Positions 1 through 13,451 of a stretch of 64,000 nucleotides of DNA are shown here, piece after piece (the first letter of the stretch is position 1; each line of letters begins with the position of its first letter). The notes beneath the pieces are model-generated. The model did no database searches and was not told the DNA's origin. It saw only the letters and a list, made by a program, of their open reading frames with translations. Location: assembly GCA_015179125.1 (NCBI GenBank), contig WHVA01000144.1, positions 164,400-228,399 on the forward strand, read 5' to 3'. The stretch is from Gautieria morchelliformis. Lineage: Eukaryota; Basidiomycota; Agaricomycetes; Gomphales; Gomphaceae. Position numbers and translations under genes: made by a program.

Positions 1-583
1 ATACACGACTCTTCCACGCACTCACACACGACTCCACAAACACACACGACCTCACACAATCCACCATGCACAGAAGCCACGGAACAATCCTGTCCCGAAA
101 CAGAAACCCAAGCCCGAGCCGATGTGATCCACAGAGTGGCATGATGGTTGATCCATCAGACAGGGACCTTTCTTTCACCTTTCCCTTTCCACACACCCAT
201 TTCTCTTTTCTGATATTCAAAAACATATACATTGCTTTCCATTCGATAGTTAGTATGTACCGCAGCAGCCGGTGCTATAACCCCCAAGTCCTACATACGT
301 ACCCAGTCGTACCAGTGACTATATCTTCCGTCATAGCTCGATTCACACATCAGTTAAATAGCAGCCATGTATGCAGTGGATAGTCAGTCAATCGTACTCA
401 CCTATTCACCACACAACCTATTGCATTGAAGCTTATTGCTTGTGTAGATTTTGTTTTACTGTGCATATACCCTGTGCAAACTATCCTCTTTCACATCAAA
501 CTCGTACTCAATTCGACTTCATTTTGAAGTCTGAATCATATCCCTAGTCAACAAGTGATCTTTAGGAACTTTTATTCTACTCA
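1..583 (+). repeat. R3 dispersed LTR-like repeat, copy 1
   Basis: This segment aligns by eye with 31618-32309 (opposite strand) and 32318-32755 (same strand). Shared landmarks in order are a CA-rich head, a pyrimidine tract ending in TTTCCACACACMCA, TTCTGATATYCAAAAACATATAC, a CAGTTAAATAGC box and a tail like CTTATTCTNNNCA. All three copies end in CA, as an LTR would, but no TG start or target duplication could be fixed, and this copy is cut by the window edge. The open frame at 66-383 is not conserved in the other copies and is not taken as a gene. Confidence 0.55.
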
Positions 584-1047
584 GGATCCTCACCCAATTC
601 TCTTTGGATCCCTGCCATCTTAGGTGCACAACTTGATTGTATATATAGTTGCAGATGACCAAACAGGAGAAACTTTGTCTTTTGAGATTGGACCTTTTCT
701 CTGCCAAACTGAGCTCAGAAATGGATTCAGCACCTCAGAATATGTTGAAAACCGATTTTTCTGGAATTTTCCAATGGCTTTTCATGGTGGCCAAATTTTT
801 GACAGCTTTGCAGGGTTTCCTGCCACTTCAGGTTGGTGTGATGCATCAGGAATTGGTATGGCTGTCATAGTTGCATGATGTGCACCCATCAAATTTCATT
901 CCTTTTGATTGTTTTGTGGTCAAATTTGAAATAGTGTTTTCTCATCCTTGCCCACCATGAGTCAACTGCAGACAAATTGTGGTGAACTGCCACTAGTCTG
1001 ACATGACAACCTTAACTAAACAGTGCGAGGCCCAGTTTCCCTGATGC
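584..1047. other. Unassigned sequence
   Basis: This is AT-rich sequence between the R3 repeat and a solo LTR. Short frames are open (for example 624-878 plus) but have no recognisable domain and no counterpart elsewhere in the window. It is probably a decayed repeat. Confidence 0.4.
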
Positions 1048-1052
1048 AACCC

Positions 1053-1540
1053 TGTTAGCAACTTGGGGTTATGGCAGGGAAGGTTCGGTAGAGTTCTTAG
1101 AAAGCTAGAATCAAATACACTCTCTCAGTGAATTTATTGTCACTGTTATATTAATACAGTACCTAGAATCAAATACACTACATGATTTTTAGTCAACATG
1201 CTATGTAAATATGAAAGATACTACTCGCCTCTCTCAGTGAATTTATTGTCACTGGGAGAGGAGTACTACTCTGTCTCAGAATGCATATACGTGCACCCGG
1301 CCCTTTAGCGCCCAAGGGCTCGCGCGTCGAAGTCATTTCAAACTCCGATGGGTGCAGCCGCTTGTGAAAATAGGAATAACAGAATGAAATGGAGAGGTAG
1401 AGAGTGACTGGAAAATTTCGAAAATAAGCAGAGAAGTTAATGCATGGTACAAGAACAATCTGAGAAGAGATTGAAACACCACACAATAAATCGAACATAT
1501 TATGCTTGATTTTGGTGCAGGAGCATAAATGCACCCAACA
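1053..1540 (-). repeat. Solo LTR, copia family LTR1, with target duplication
   Basis: The 488 bp sequence starts TGTTAGCAAC and ends CACCCAACA, and is flanked by the 5 bp duplication AACCC (1048-1052 and 1541-1545). It matches the LTRs of the complete copia element at 20828-26086 throughout, with scattered differences. It is nearly identical, in reverse orientation, to 13452-13939. There is no internal coding region, so this is a solo LTR left by recombination. The sense strand is minus, inferred from the orientation of the full element. Confidence 0.92.
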
Positions 1541-1545
1541 AACCC

Positions 1546-2336
1546 ATGGTTACCCACAAGTGAATGTTTGGGCTAAATACTATAGTAAAGATGGCCCTTC
1601 AAGCTTCAAGGTTCATGTACCTGCTTTGCAAGTGGTACATACATAAAGGATGCTGCAAGTGGATCTCACTCCACTCCCATTATTACCATTATACATGCCT
1701 TGGGTATCATGGTAAACATAATTTTATGGCATCTTGTACTCCCAGAAGGGCTGTAATTTTTGACCAGAAATGAAGATCTTTCAAGGATGAATACATAATT
1801 CCAACCACAGGTGTGCAGATTCCTATCACGTTATACCCTTGCCAGCTCATAACTACAGTCTCCCATGGTGGTCTTCCTTACTTTTCCACGCTCTGTAGCA
1901 TGTCCGCCCATGTTAAGATGGTATGTCATATTGAGACTTGGCTCTAAGAGTTGAGCCAAGGTTCAGAACTGAGGGCTTGGCTTCAACTTTGTAAATTGCA
2001 CCCACTCAGTTTTCTGCGCTAATTTCTGGAATGGGGTTCAGCTTTAAGCTGAGGATCGGGATCTATATCAGACAAGAGAGCTTAGTGTATGAGGTGCTAA
2101 GTTGATATCTGAACTGAGGAACTATCATACAGGATTGGGGGGTTTATATAGTAAAGCAGGATGCAGGGTCAGGGATATCAATAACCGGAACTAGCAGACA
2201 AGGGGAACAAAGGGACAAATATACAGGAAACTAACTAAGAAGGGGAATCAGGGGTGATGGACAAGTATGAAGGGAAACCGAAGAAAGCCAAGAGAATCCG
2301 AGGGTTTCCAAGTGAGTACCAAAGCCAAGGAATCTG
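1546..2336. other. Unassigned sequence
   Basis: No gene, TIR or LTR could be recognised between the solo LTR and the start of the left duplication arm. The short frame at 1564-1773 has no supporting context. Confidence 0.4.
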
Positions 2337-2669
2337 CACACAGTGCACTCACTCATAGGAAAACTAGATGATCAATATTTTCATGAAGTAATAATAAATT
2401 ACAAACACAGCCAAATTTGAACAGTCACAGCATATATTATGGTTTTTTGATATTATGGGTGGGCAGAGAGTGTAGATAGTGAAATACTCTATGGCAACCA
2501 ATTGCAGAGCACTGCAATAGATTGGTAGATTGGAAAGGTGAGAACAGGAGAGTTAATGAAGGCCTCTGCATCTTGATTGCTGGGGGGTTTGTATTGGAAT
2601 TGCAGTTATGATGCATTAGCTTTGATGCTGTCATCAAACTGTGACATTCTTCTGGATTCTACCAAGCCA

Positions 2670-4457
2670 TTAACCAGTGCCTGAAGGAGACACTAACTGC
2701 TCACTGGAGACAATAGGCCCTGCCATCTCTCCATCTCCAGGACATCCTGTTGCCCAAGGAAACTCATCCAACTCTATCCCAGCAGGCCCAGGCTCTTCAT
2801 GCTGGCTTTCCTGAACAGCCACATCATCCTCCAAGGCTTTGGCACTAGAAGCCTGGCTCAAGGGTGGGTTCCCAAATTCAGCCACTATGGCATTGTGAAT
2901 ACTTTCTCTGGCAGCTTCGAAGGTGGAGAATGAAAGAGTAGGTAATGAGGGGCTATGAAGTTGACTGTGTCTCTCTTGGAGAGTTAGCTGGAAGCGGAAG
3001 ACAATAACTGTTGACAAGCTATATGTGCACTGTTAGTACAATCATGTCCTTCTTTCTAAATTGGTGAGAATATACCTGATCTGAAGAAAGTTTAAGATGC
3101 CAGCAAGGCTTGGCTTTATATCATGGAGCTGATATTAACCATTTTATTATAATGATCAATACCTAGCATACCCTTAATGTCTGAATTGTGAGAGAACACC
3201 AAGTAAACTCTGAAGCTCAACAGATTTATAAGTATCCATACCTTTGTTGTGATAGTACAAGCCAAAGTAATTGTAAGCACAAATCTGAAAAATATGAATC
3301 AGATATATGAAATATCATAGGAACACTATTCCATACCCATATCTGGCAAAGCCTTCCATGTATATTAGTGATATGTCCACACATATAAGCAATATGTTGT
3401 ATACTCACCTTGGTAAATCACTAGACTAATGAGAGATTTCTTATCCTGAATCTGACCTTTCTGCCAAAGCCTCAAGGTTTCAATTGAGCTCTGAATGGTT
3501 ACCATCACAACTCCAGTGTCAAAAATGATTACAGCAACATCACTGATAGTTGACCCTGTCAAAGGGATTCAGAAGCAGATTGGGCAAGTCCAGGCATCTA
3601 TATCTTACACCTGGAGAATTTTTTAGTATAAATCTAAGTAGAAAGTCCTAATCCAGCCTGACAAATTCACTGTATTACTTTGTGAACTAGTGAGATTGCA
3701 GTTGTCCAAAACAGACAGATACTATATCCAGTGAAATGAATTTATGTTATTCATGTAAAATCTGGACAGGCACATACCACTTCAGTGATAATACCACCAA
3801 GACTAAGTAGCCCAAGAACACCCAAAACTCTTTGATTCTGAAAGGAGATAGCATAGGTGCGAGCTAGCAGAAGGCCTAGATAGGTAAACTGTGTTAATAA
3901 TTCTAATTAAGAAATATATAGGTATTATCACTCACCTTGTATACCAACCAGAGCAGAAACACCCAAAGCACCACGTAGATGAACTATATTGTTACATTTC
4001 CTTCAAGCATATGAGTCCCTAGGTTGCTTCTTCGTAAGGAACGAAAGTCATACTAGATCCTCATTAAATTCAGTAAGGGTGTTGCGCATGAGAACGGTAG
4101 TAATCACCCCAAGGGACATGTTAGATGAATTGACATATGTTTCAACAAGAAACAAACCCAAGAGCAGGTAACGAGCGAGTACATAGAGAATGGTGCCGAT
4201 TTTGATGGTCTTGCACCAAACGTGCGTGATCTCAGATGGCAATGTGAGAAGCGTGTCGAAGGTGAGCAGTGCTGTGGAACAAGCAATGGAAATTGTGGAA
4301 TTAGACAGGGGACACGGACACATACCAAACGCTGTGCAGGCGACGTAGCTGAACGCAAAGCTAGTTCAGGTAAGTTCCTCTTCGTCTCACTTAATGTTGT
4401 AAGCACGTACTCATCTGAGAGTATCTGGATAATAGCCGAGGGGTCCGCCTGAGCCAT
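2670..4457 (-). CDS. DUF6533-like integral membrane protein, left copy
   Basis: This is a multi-exon gene read on the minus strand, starting with MAQADPSA at 4457 and ending in SPSGTG at 2670. The first exon ends at a GTACGT donor. The second and third exons encode the DUF6533 hallmark, ALLTFDTLLTLPSEI followed by W and a hydrophobic LARYL stretch. Further hydrophobic exons (LLLARTYAISF; VAVIIFDTGVVMV near 3500; FVLTITLACTITTK near 3250) give several membrane spans, and an intact 115-residue final exon (2670-3017) forms a polar C-terminal tail. This matches the basidiomycete DUF6533 family, which has several transmembrane helices and no established function. Exon borders between 3250 and 4250 are not all resolved, so disabling changes cannot be excluded. 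The right-arm gene at 52831-54593 is its paralogue. Confidence 0.6.
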
Positions 4458-7400
4458 GGTACAAGAACGAAAACTGGGATGCAGACGAGGGACTAAGTTT
4501 TGCGTAGCGATGTGGGGTTGGTGTTGCAGACCGCGGAAGGTGTCTATATAAGATTCTGGCCATGGGTGCTGCCAGGTCAACAGATATTCATAGCTCCTAC
4601 ATCAGTGCCGAAGCATGGCACAATCACAGGGCAGAAGTGTCTGATAAACAAACATTGTATGTAAAAGAATTAAGGGTAGCAATACAACGTAGAAGCATCA
4701 GATAAAGTTAGCCGCTTGAGCGAGTAATTGAGGCTGGGCTTCTCGCCAGGAGTTGGTTATTACATACCATTTGCCTGGCGGAATGGTCGCCAAGATCCAT
4801 TTAAAACTTGTCGTCATGTAAGCACACTTGGAACTCATTGACGACTCACAGTGCCGTGTCAACGCAGCACCACATGAAAACCGACTGCGACAAGCTCACT
4901 GGTGTATATTAAGATGACTCTAGTGTGTTGTGGAAGAGGAAGTAAGATAAGATGATATAAGAGATCTAGCCAGGCCAGCTCAACGCCATGCATGTGGCTG
5001 TAATTCTATAGCCATGCTAGATGATCTCGGCAGAGGTATCAGCTCGTGTCAATGTTGCTGGATACTGTATGGGGCCACGCGTCGATTCTCATTTTGGCGG
5101 CATGTCCTGTGCGACGTGAGAAGAGGTCGTATGAAGAGATCATCGAATTTCAGATGGAGCACCCTGGCATGGTATCCGCGATATTGGCACTCGAGGTATC
5201 ATGTGTGACGGTGATATAGAGCTGTGCCCCGGTGGCCAGGGAGCTACCGAGGTGATCTGCGACGTGCTTGCATTTCTAACTTGGTACGATAGATTAGTAT
5301 GAAGAAAACACGAGCTAACAAGAATATACGGTATTGGACCTCTGGCATTCTTTTGCAGTCATCCGCTGTGGTGAATCATAATGTGAGCCCCCCTGGAACA
5401 CCGGTAACAAGCTAACCTGGTTGGATCCACAGTAAAACAATGTAAGCAACCTTACCCAGATACACTCAATCGAGTTTCGCAGTATTTGGTTGCATAGCGT
5501 TATCGACCGGATACTGGCGATTTTGAGCGAATAGAGATTTCGTCGTGCATGGGCACATCAGAATGTTGGCCAGGGCGAGCGCTAGACAAACATGCAACAC
5601 TGATGCCTGAGCTAAAACGAGCAACGTGAGACAGACACAATATATGGACGGCGCTGGTTTCCTTGGGGAGCTCGCAGTGTCGGACCACACGAGTGCACCG
5701 CACCGCATGATACACGCATCACGCGCGACGGGGCGGACGGTCGTTCCTGCAGGATTATGATTCATGTGTTAGCGGGAGTTGAGGGATATATGACAGGATA
5801 GGCCGAGATGGACGACGGCAAAGAGACGATAACGCGGCAGAACAACGTCGACATCAACATAAAATGTAGTGCTTTGATCCGGATTCCGTGGCCAAGATCC
5901 TGATCGTGATGTCATTGATCAGTGGGTCGCCTTGTCTGGATGTCTCCTTTCCATGGGAGCGGGGTGCCACCGCGCTTGACGCTATCACAGTAAACGTGCG
6001 GCACCACCGCCATCATCCGGTTCGCGCGCATGCCCACGCGTATGGCCTCCTATGCCTCTTCATAACTCCCTTAATGACGCTTAACAAGCACCAGATCCTG
6101 CACAACAGGACATACGCCCGCCTGGGATTTGTGTAGCCGGCGGAGGAAGCATATGTCCATGGGATGGGAGGGGGAGGGAGGGGGTATTCGTGGTGGGATA
6201 CCCTGTCCCTGTCCGTGCGCACCTTTTCTGTTGCTGGTTGCCGGACTATGGTGATGCGGGGCACCCTTGACCAAAGGGAGGAACAGAAACGAAATACCCC
6301 CACGAACACCGTAATTCAAGGTCCCTAGCTGTCGGGGCGCCAAACCTCGCTCAGCGTCCAATCATTCTCAAACCCTTTCCCCCAAAATATGCCGTCCCCC
6401 CTCTGGTGCACTGTTTCGCTGTGCGGTATAAGGTATTCGTTTCTAGACGCACAGCCAACGTGGTGGCTCAGCACGAATCAGCGTCGAATGAGACGCGGAG
6501 GCAGAGAAGGATAGCGAGAGATCTGCTCCACGGGGTGGAGCTCCAAAGTCACGGCGCTTGCGGGAGAGGTGGTGGGGGGAAGGCCATGTCGGGCATTACA
6601 TACTATTCGAAGATACGTCACGTGAGGTTGAGCAACGGCGCGTGCGTGTTCATAAGCAAGGAGTGCAAGCGTAGGGTACAATATCTGCTCATGAGGCGTG
6701 ATATTTCGCGTGTCTGGGTATGGTATGGCCCCGTGACGAGGCATACGTGAATTTCTGTCCGTTCCCTGGAAAGATGAATGCGTACGCGTGGCCTAGAATG
6801 CAGCAGTAGTTCGTAGACCGTGTCGGACGCGGCGCACGGCGTATAGTTCATTCGGTAGCGGCCTTAGCTTCGCCACGCGGTGATCAGGGAGTGCACGAAG
6901 CCTCCGCGAGCACTGCGGCAGTTGACATCATTGTTGTTATATTGCACTTACGATGCCAGACATATCCATTGGACTCGATCTGTCCGACTCCGAGGCGGGG
7001 TATGCACGCTCGACGAACAACGGGTGCGTGAGGAACTCCCACTCGACAGGCCTCCTGCGTGACACCTCCGTGCGTTCCCCGCAACTCGACGTAGATAATG
7101 AAAATTCAGAGGAAGGATGACGAGTATAACAATAGGCCGAGGGCTGGACGTGGACACACCTTGGATGGGATGGGCGGGGTACCTCCACCATTGGCCTGCA
7201 GGTCGCCAGGCGGGCTTGCGTCGCCCACAGAGGCCACGCATGCCACAAGCACTGGTGCCTCGTGTATAGGGTCTGACAGGGCTGTTGCGATGGTTGGATG
7301 TGGATGGGAGTGGTGGCGAGCGCGCTCCAAATGACATGGCATCTCAATACAAAGCTCGTTACGTAAGACGCACACTCTTTCAACGATTGCGCTGGGTGGT

Positions 7401-7574
7401 GGCACGTGGCCGGGATCGATCGATATTCAGGCTTGGCATTTGGCGTATGCTTCTTGACAGATCTCGTGGTCGACTACAGCATCCGGGCGCACGCGTCCCG
7501 GGATGCAGACCCCAGGCGCCGGCCATATGTCCGACGGATCGGCGCCCTGGACACACGGGTGCTTGGATACAAAA
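4458..7574. other. Left-arm intergenic region, no recognised gene
   Basis: This stretch corresponds in inverted order to 49780-52830. Several short frames are conserved in both arms, for example a 64-residue frame starting MLDDLGRG at 5014-5208 plus and 52078-52272 minus. None shows a known domain, and frames on both strands stay open, so conservation may simply reflect the duplication. The part from 5900 to 7500 is GC-rich. No promoter or RNA gene was recognised. Confidence 0.4.
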
Positions 7575-8266
7575 ATACATACGTCGTCGGCTTGCAATGG
7601 AGGCAGGAATCGGGTCAAGAATGACCTCAGAGCAATCAACCAACTGGGATGGGTTCTGACCAATCACGGCAAGCTTAGCCATAGCATCCCTGAAGGCATC
7701 ACTGTGGGTAGTCAACCTAATGAATCCTATTGGGTGGACCCACTGAGGATTCAGTATATAAACCATTATAGCTAGTGTAAATACCAATAGAACCAGTTGC
7801 AAATTCAATGAATCGGTTTCAGTGGAAAAAGTTTCGTTTCAATGAGTTGGTTTCAGGGGTTGACTCATGTGTATTCAGGGATCCTACAACGGAAGACCAA
7901 TGGATTGAACCAGGCATTTCGATTCGATGACCACTGGGTTCCCATGAAATAGTCACTTATGACCCCGTGGTTCTATCACCACATTTCAGAGATGCAGCAA
8001 CTGAATGCCCCATTATTTCAAGTCATAAATCAATATATACAAGGGAAAATACAGATGAAACATAAGGTGAAAATCACTGAAATACCGCTTTTCAATCCAT
8101 GAAACCTGGGAACGGTGTGCATCTGTGCTTGGCGATGCAAGACATGAGAGCAATCCAAGACACAAGAAAAAGTAGATGACCTGCATAACAGCTGGTACCA
8201 AAAAGAAAAACAGAATCAGTCGCGGCTAGCAACCCCCGCCGTCGGCCGCATGCACCTGACTCATGC

Positions 8267-8850
8267 TCAATGGTCGCTACCTTGGGGGATTCCGCCAGCT
8301 CCCACGCCACATCCAATCCTCCGGCACAACGTGTCCAAGTCCACAATCAGGATAAGCTCACCCATACGTATGGCGCGCCCGTTCGCTGCCCACGGCATCC
8401 ACTGCCGCCCGATCTCCTCAAACATCTCTTCGACCGCCAGGTGCAGTGTGCGCTCCTCGAGGTCGAGCCTCACATCTGCAGCCGTCAGCACACTGCTCGT
8501 CATCGTCGTTGTGAGCGCGGTTGCGCATGAGCATGCCGAGTTCGAGCTCGTTCCCACACCCACACCCACCGCCGCGATAGGCTTTCACAGAAAGGTGCTG
8601 ACCGGTTCTGTTAGTTCTCAAAATACTAACGTACCTCATTGACATGCTTGTTGGAAATATTGGAGGAGGGATCGTTGATGTACGTGTTGTACACAGGGGA
8701 TGGGTCAAGCGAACATCCAACTCACCATCTTCCTTTTCACAGCCTCAATCGGTCTCTCTATCAAATCGTGCGACAGCTTCCGACATGAAGAACAGCTGGG
8801 ACAGCTACCTGGTGCGGTGGTGGAGAACCTGGGATCACTCAGGTTGTGGC
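8267..8850 (-). pseudogene. Possible captured gene fragment inside the TIR transposon
   Basis: On the minus strand, exon-like stretches read as ordinary protein: an acidic segment with LDLEERTLHL, EEMFEEIGRQW and ELILIVDLDT at 8267-8480, and upstream near 8745-8850 a stretch ending IERPIEAVKRKM next to a GTGAGT donor. The GC content is higher than in the surrounding transposon. I do not recognise a family. It may be a host gene piece carried by the element or the remnant of an element-encoded protein. Confidence 0.3.
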
Positions 8851-9164
8851 TGAGCGTGCAGGTGATCTGGTAACCGTGCAGGAGGGATCAATCTCGCGTG
8901 TGCAGTCAGGCTGAGTTCAAGACTCTGCCCAACCAGGACACGGGTGTAAGGAGGAGAGTGGGAGAAGAATACTACGTGCGCTACTGGGCCTAACCCTGGG
9001 CTGGGCCTGCGCATCGACTCGGCTCGGAGGGAATTGGCATGGGAAAGGTTCTGAGGAAGGATGGATGACAAATAGAACAGAAGCGCAGACTCAGGCTGCT
9101 CCAGCTGAGGTGAGGCAGGAAATCATCTTGATGTCACGGTGTAGATGAAATGACACTGTGGGCC

Positions 9165-10169
9165 TGTCAAGATTGGTTTTCAGGTGTTAATATTGTGTAT
9201 TAGTGAGCACAGCGAATGCCCAAATAACTTGTGCGACTAAGTATGCCGTTCGGCGAATATGTGAACGAACAAATGTTCACAATATAAGAGGGTTGCACGA
9301 ACGGAGCTTGCCCTATCTACAGTCATAGCGAAATAGCCCGTGGCACTTGATGGTATAACATGCAAGGTGTCACGGAAGGGTTGTCTAAGTAGCGACAATC
9401 CCTTCGCCGACAGCGCAGAAAATAGTTCGAAGGCTAAGGTAATGAAGATGAAGTATGAGAACTCACCAGTGATGCCTAAGTCCTCTTCTGGTTGAAGATA
9501 GGAATCTCCAGGAGAAGGCTCAAGATGATGATCACAGCGAGGTCAAGTTTGCACAAGATGGACAATGTATAATAATTGAACTGGGGAATATCCATGCGAA
9601 ATGCAAACTACTTATATCAAATGCTCATAAGGTATCAGCGAATAGGAAAGAGGCCGTCATGAGTCAGGGTTGGATAGGGGTGCGCAGTCGTGGTACAACA
9701 TAGATGAAATAAACATACAATAGAGTGAGAGAAGAGGGAGAACATGAAACGACAGAGAGCGAAGGTGGCGAAGGCACCTATGTACAAAATCATGTCTTGG
9801 GGCCCACATACACCCCGCCCTGCACGTGTTCTTCATCTGCTGGGTTGATCCCACACGACCTACAGGTAGAATGTCCTGCGAACACACCCTGCTCATATGA
9901 ACATCAAAAGGGGGTTGGATCGAGAAGCTGATGGAGCTACTGACGAGCCATCATGCCAGGTAGGGATGTCGATCGTGATTTGATGGTGTGCCTGCTGGCG
10001 AATGATACGAGCAGCGAATGGCTGTTGGGCAAAATGCGAGGAAGGGCGAATGGAGATGACATAGGGGAGGAGTGGTCGAGGTGGAGGGTGAAGCCGAGCG
10101 AACACAGGGGAGGAGTGGCGAAAGGGGAAATGGGGATAACAAGGTGCAGGAAATACACAAGTCATGACA
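9165..10169 (+). repeat. R4 LTR, copy A
   Basis: It begins TGTCAAGATTGG and ends GTCATGACA, as in the R4 copies at 33467 and 34123. It is about 1 kb, with the same internal landmarks: a GAACACAGCGAATGCC head, an AAGGTGTCACGGAAGG block, ACTCACCAGTGATGCC and a tail rich in GCGAA. No matching 5 bp target duplication is visible (flanks GGGCC and ATCCG), so it probably sits inside or recombined with the older R4 tail that follows. Confidence 0.75.
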
Positions 10170-11475
10170 ATCCGATCATAGGAACACCATCGAAAGAGGG
10201 TTGAGCAGAGGAGGTGATAGGCCCAGCGATGACTGCCAAGTCAGTCCAAAGACTGTTATGATAAATGCAACTATTACATTTCAAATCACTTATATATAAA
10301 AGAAACTAATAAAGAAAGAAAAAAGAAAAAAAGATCAAAAAAGAAACAGAAATGACATTTATGATAGATGTCGGCGCAGACGACGATCACACGAATTTAC
10401 GACATGCTATATTACCCATAGATCGGGTAATGTACAGGAGTTCGGGCATCGACCACATGCGGTCGATCAGGGACGGCGCGCCTATCGAGTGATGGCATCG
10501 GCCATGACGTCGACACGCGCCAGGCCATAGGCACCGAGGGGTGCGGGCACCAAATACCGCAGAGGACAATAGACTGCGTAGGAATATAGGGTGGTGTGGA
10601 GCGACCTGAGAACATCATCTGCAGCACACATACTCAATTAGCTGCCCCACAGAAAGGGCACAGAGATAGCGGCCCCATCTCCAAGCCCAGCATATATGCT
10701 GGGCAGGGTAAACTCAGCTTGATTTCTCTATTTGAACCCCATGACACGTCTGACTGATTACTATCTTAACATCATGTGGACAGGGGCTTTGTATACTAGG
10801 TACAGATTTCTATTCCAAAGCCCAGACAATCCTGACACCATCCCCATCACCCCATGACTTTATGACTATAAATTAGTCGCCCCTTAGCTACAAACAGCTT
10901 TTCGACCCATCTGTCTAATATCTTGAACACTAGTAGTTACTATCAACATAGTATAAATAGCTAGTACACATGTATGAACGAAATTATCCAGAATCGATTA
11001 TTCTGCCTCCTGAAATTACTGTAGTCTTGTTTGATAGCTACAGAGCTCGGATCTTGATAGTTTATTCCAAATCTTCGTCGAGGGTCTACTATCACTGTTT
11101 ACTCTATACTACCTTAAAAGCGAACACTTTTGATTTGGTTATCCCTTGGATCGACACCGTTCTTCTGTCGATGTGGTCACGTGACCCTCATTCATCAGTG
11201 CTGGACGCGCCTCGAAAGGCTTAGTCAGCACACAGAAGAGGGGCAAACATAGTGGTTCCAGTCACTAAGCAATAGATTCTATTTGTTGAAAGGCACTAAT
11301 TAACACCTTAATCCAAAAAGACGTCGATCGTGCTTTGACGGCGTGGCTATGGTAAATGGCGCGAACAGCGAAGATCGGTTGCCAAACACGGCAAGGGCGA
11401 TTGGAACGAGCACGGAGGTGGAATGAGAAATGGGAGAACAGGGCATCTGAGTATGGGAAATAAACGCGTCATGAC
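10170..11475 (+). repeat. R4 LTR tail, older copy split by an LTR2 insertion
   Basis: The stretches 10170-10253 and 11318-11475 together read as the last third of an R4 LTR: the 'ATAGGAACACC...GGGTTG' block, then GTCGATCGTGCTTTGACGG and GCGTCATGACA at the end. A solo LTR2 (10254-11317) sits between them with an AAGAC duplication. The beginning of this R4 copy is missing or replaced by copy A. Confidence 0.65.
10254..11317 (+). repeat. Solo LTR of copia family LTR2, with target duplication
   Basis: The 1064 bp sequence starts TGTTATGATAAATGCAAC and ends AATCCAAA, flanked by AAGAC at 10249-10253 and 11318-11322. It aligns along its full length, reversed, with 35328-36385, the 3' LTR of the decayed copia element. 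It carries a perfect 20 nt palindrome at 10685-10704 (half-site GCCCAGCATA) and a hairpin at 10411-10431. The frame at 10970-11224 lies inside the LTR and is not a gene. Confidence 0.88.
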
Positions 11476-12454
11476 AGCCGAGTCCATGTAAGGTGGCGCT
11501 GTACTAGTAGGGCTGTGAGTGGAGCATGCCGCGCTGTTTGGCAGTGCACCTTGTCTTTGTCAAGCAGTGTGAGCCTGTTGCGTCCATCACATCACTTGAC
11601 TTACGAAAGCCCGAGACTGTCTATACAGTAAGCAGCAAGTAGTGTGATCCCTGGAAACAAACAAGCGGACCCTCGGGCCATCCATCTGAGATATCCACGG
11701 GCTGATGGCACGACTCAGAGACAAGGGAAATGGAGAAGTGGAGTGCGGCCGTGGGACTCCGACTCGTCCTGTGCCTTTCGCCTTCCTCCGGAAATCGATT
11801 ATCTTGCCTACTAGGTATTAGCGCAACTCGCGATCATACCCCAGACACTTGCACTAGTACTTAGTTGACTTCTGGAGATTGATCATGGTTAGATAAAAAA
11901 ACATCTCATTCATCATTTGGACTTTGCAATTTTTCCTGTACCTAAATTTCAGTACAAGTCGGTACTGTAATTTAGCTGTAGTGCAAGCGGAACTGAAATA
12001 TAGCGCTTATTCTTTCTACAGTGTATACTTAGTGCTGTATGTCAAAAGCAGTTGTCACTTGGGGCCGCAGTAGCATTCTGGCACCTCAAGCATGGAAATT
12101 CATTGATACGTATATGGAAACTTCAGTATATTTGCCCAGAAATATATATATTAATTCACTGGATTTCACTCAGTGCTCCATGAGCTATCTTGAACATTTT
12201 TAAGTGTGTGAACAACGGCAATCCAGGCCTTCGAGCACTGAAACTCTCATGATAATTACATTGAATATGTAGTTCCTATGGCATGGAAACTAAGTGACAA
12301 AGCCACTGAAAATTCTACTGGTCCAACCACTTGAATAATTTCATTGGTTTTTTCTAGGAAACCCGGTAAGCTCAAATTTCATTGGTTTGTTTCAATGGGG
12401 GCTGTTTCAATGATGTACCCACTGAAAACAGGAACCGCGTGGGTAAACCCACTA

Positions 12455-12643
<189 letters not shown>

Positions 12644-13451
12644 TTAGATACAGCGAAGCATTGAGGAAAGGCTAAACTGACCGGTGTTGTTTGGCATTCC
12701 GGGGAACCCAGTACCCTTGAGCAAAACCTCGATGAATATTTGTGTGTTGAAGGTGAAAGGCGTCGAGTCGAAGGGCACAGCCTCGATTGAGGGGTCAACG
12801 TGCTCTGATCTCGCAATGGAGTGGGACGCGAGCAAGGCGACCACTTCATCAGGTGAGAAGTTTCCACCATCCTTCATACGGGCAAAGATCTTATCGACCG
12901 AGTCCTGGGGTTCAGGGATTAGACCATCAGGGGCGGGGGCCGTGGCATTCGGACGCCCAGCCATGAATTCCAACTTGGGAGCACCAGGACAGTTGCGCAT
13001 AGCAACAGCAGCGGCGAATTGAATGAGGCTGCCTGCAGAGACCTGGGTGTGGTTGCGGAGCAAGGGCGTAAGCAGTTCAACGCTGTCAGAAATCCCGAGG
13101 TTTGCGTGGAAATTCGGCTCGATGTCAGGGAAACTAAGCATGGAACTGTCGGCACCTCCACCAGCTGGGAGCCCCTGGTCCTTTAGGGCTGGTCAGAATG
13201 CGATGGGGTTGTCTGAAAGAGAAGAATACTAGAGTAAGTAAGCATACGCCACCGCCATCTGGGAATGGGCCAACGGGAACTGAGACGAACTGTCTCATGA
13301 GTGTCCTCACCGCACTGGTGTGAAAAAGACAATTGATCAGCTAACTGAGCTGCGCAAGCTGGAAGCAACACCTCACGTGTTATTTTGCAGGTCGTCACGA
13401 AGGGCGGAAAATGGGCAGCAAGCAGAATGTGAGGCTACATTGCCATCTGGA

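Noticed and set aside
1193-1534. 113-codon frame in the solo LTR
   Set aside because: The same frame appears in every LTR1 copy (for example 13320-13799 and 25790-26122) because it is LTR sequence. No protein is expected.
4048-4323. Separate 91-codon gene in the left arm
   Set aside because: It is the membrane-spanning exon of the DUF6533-like gene, not an independent gene.
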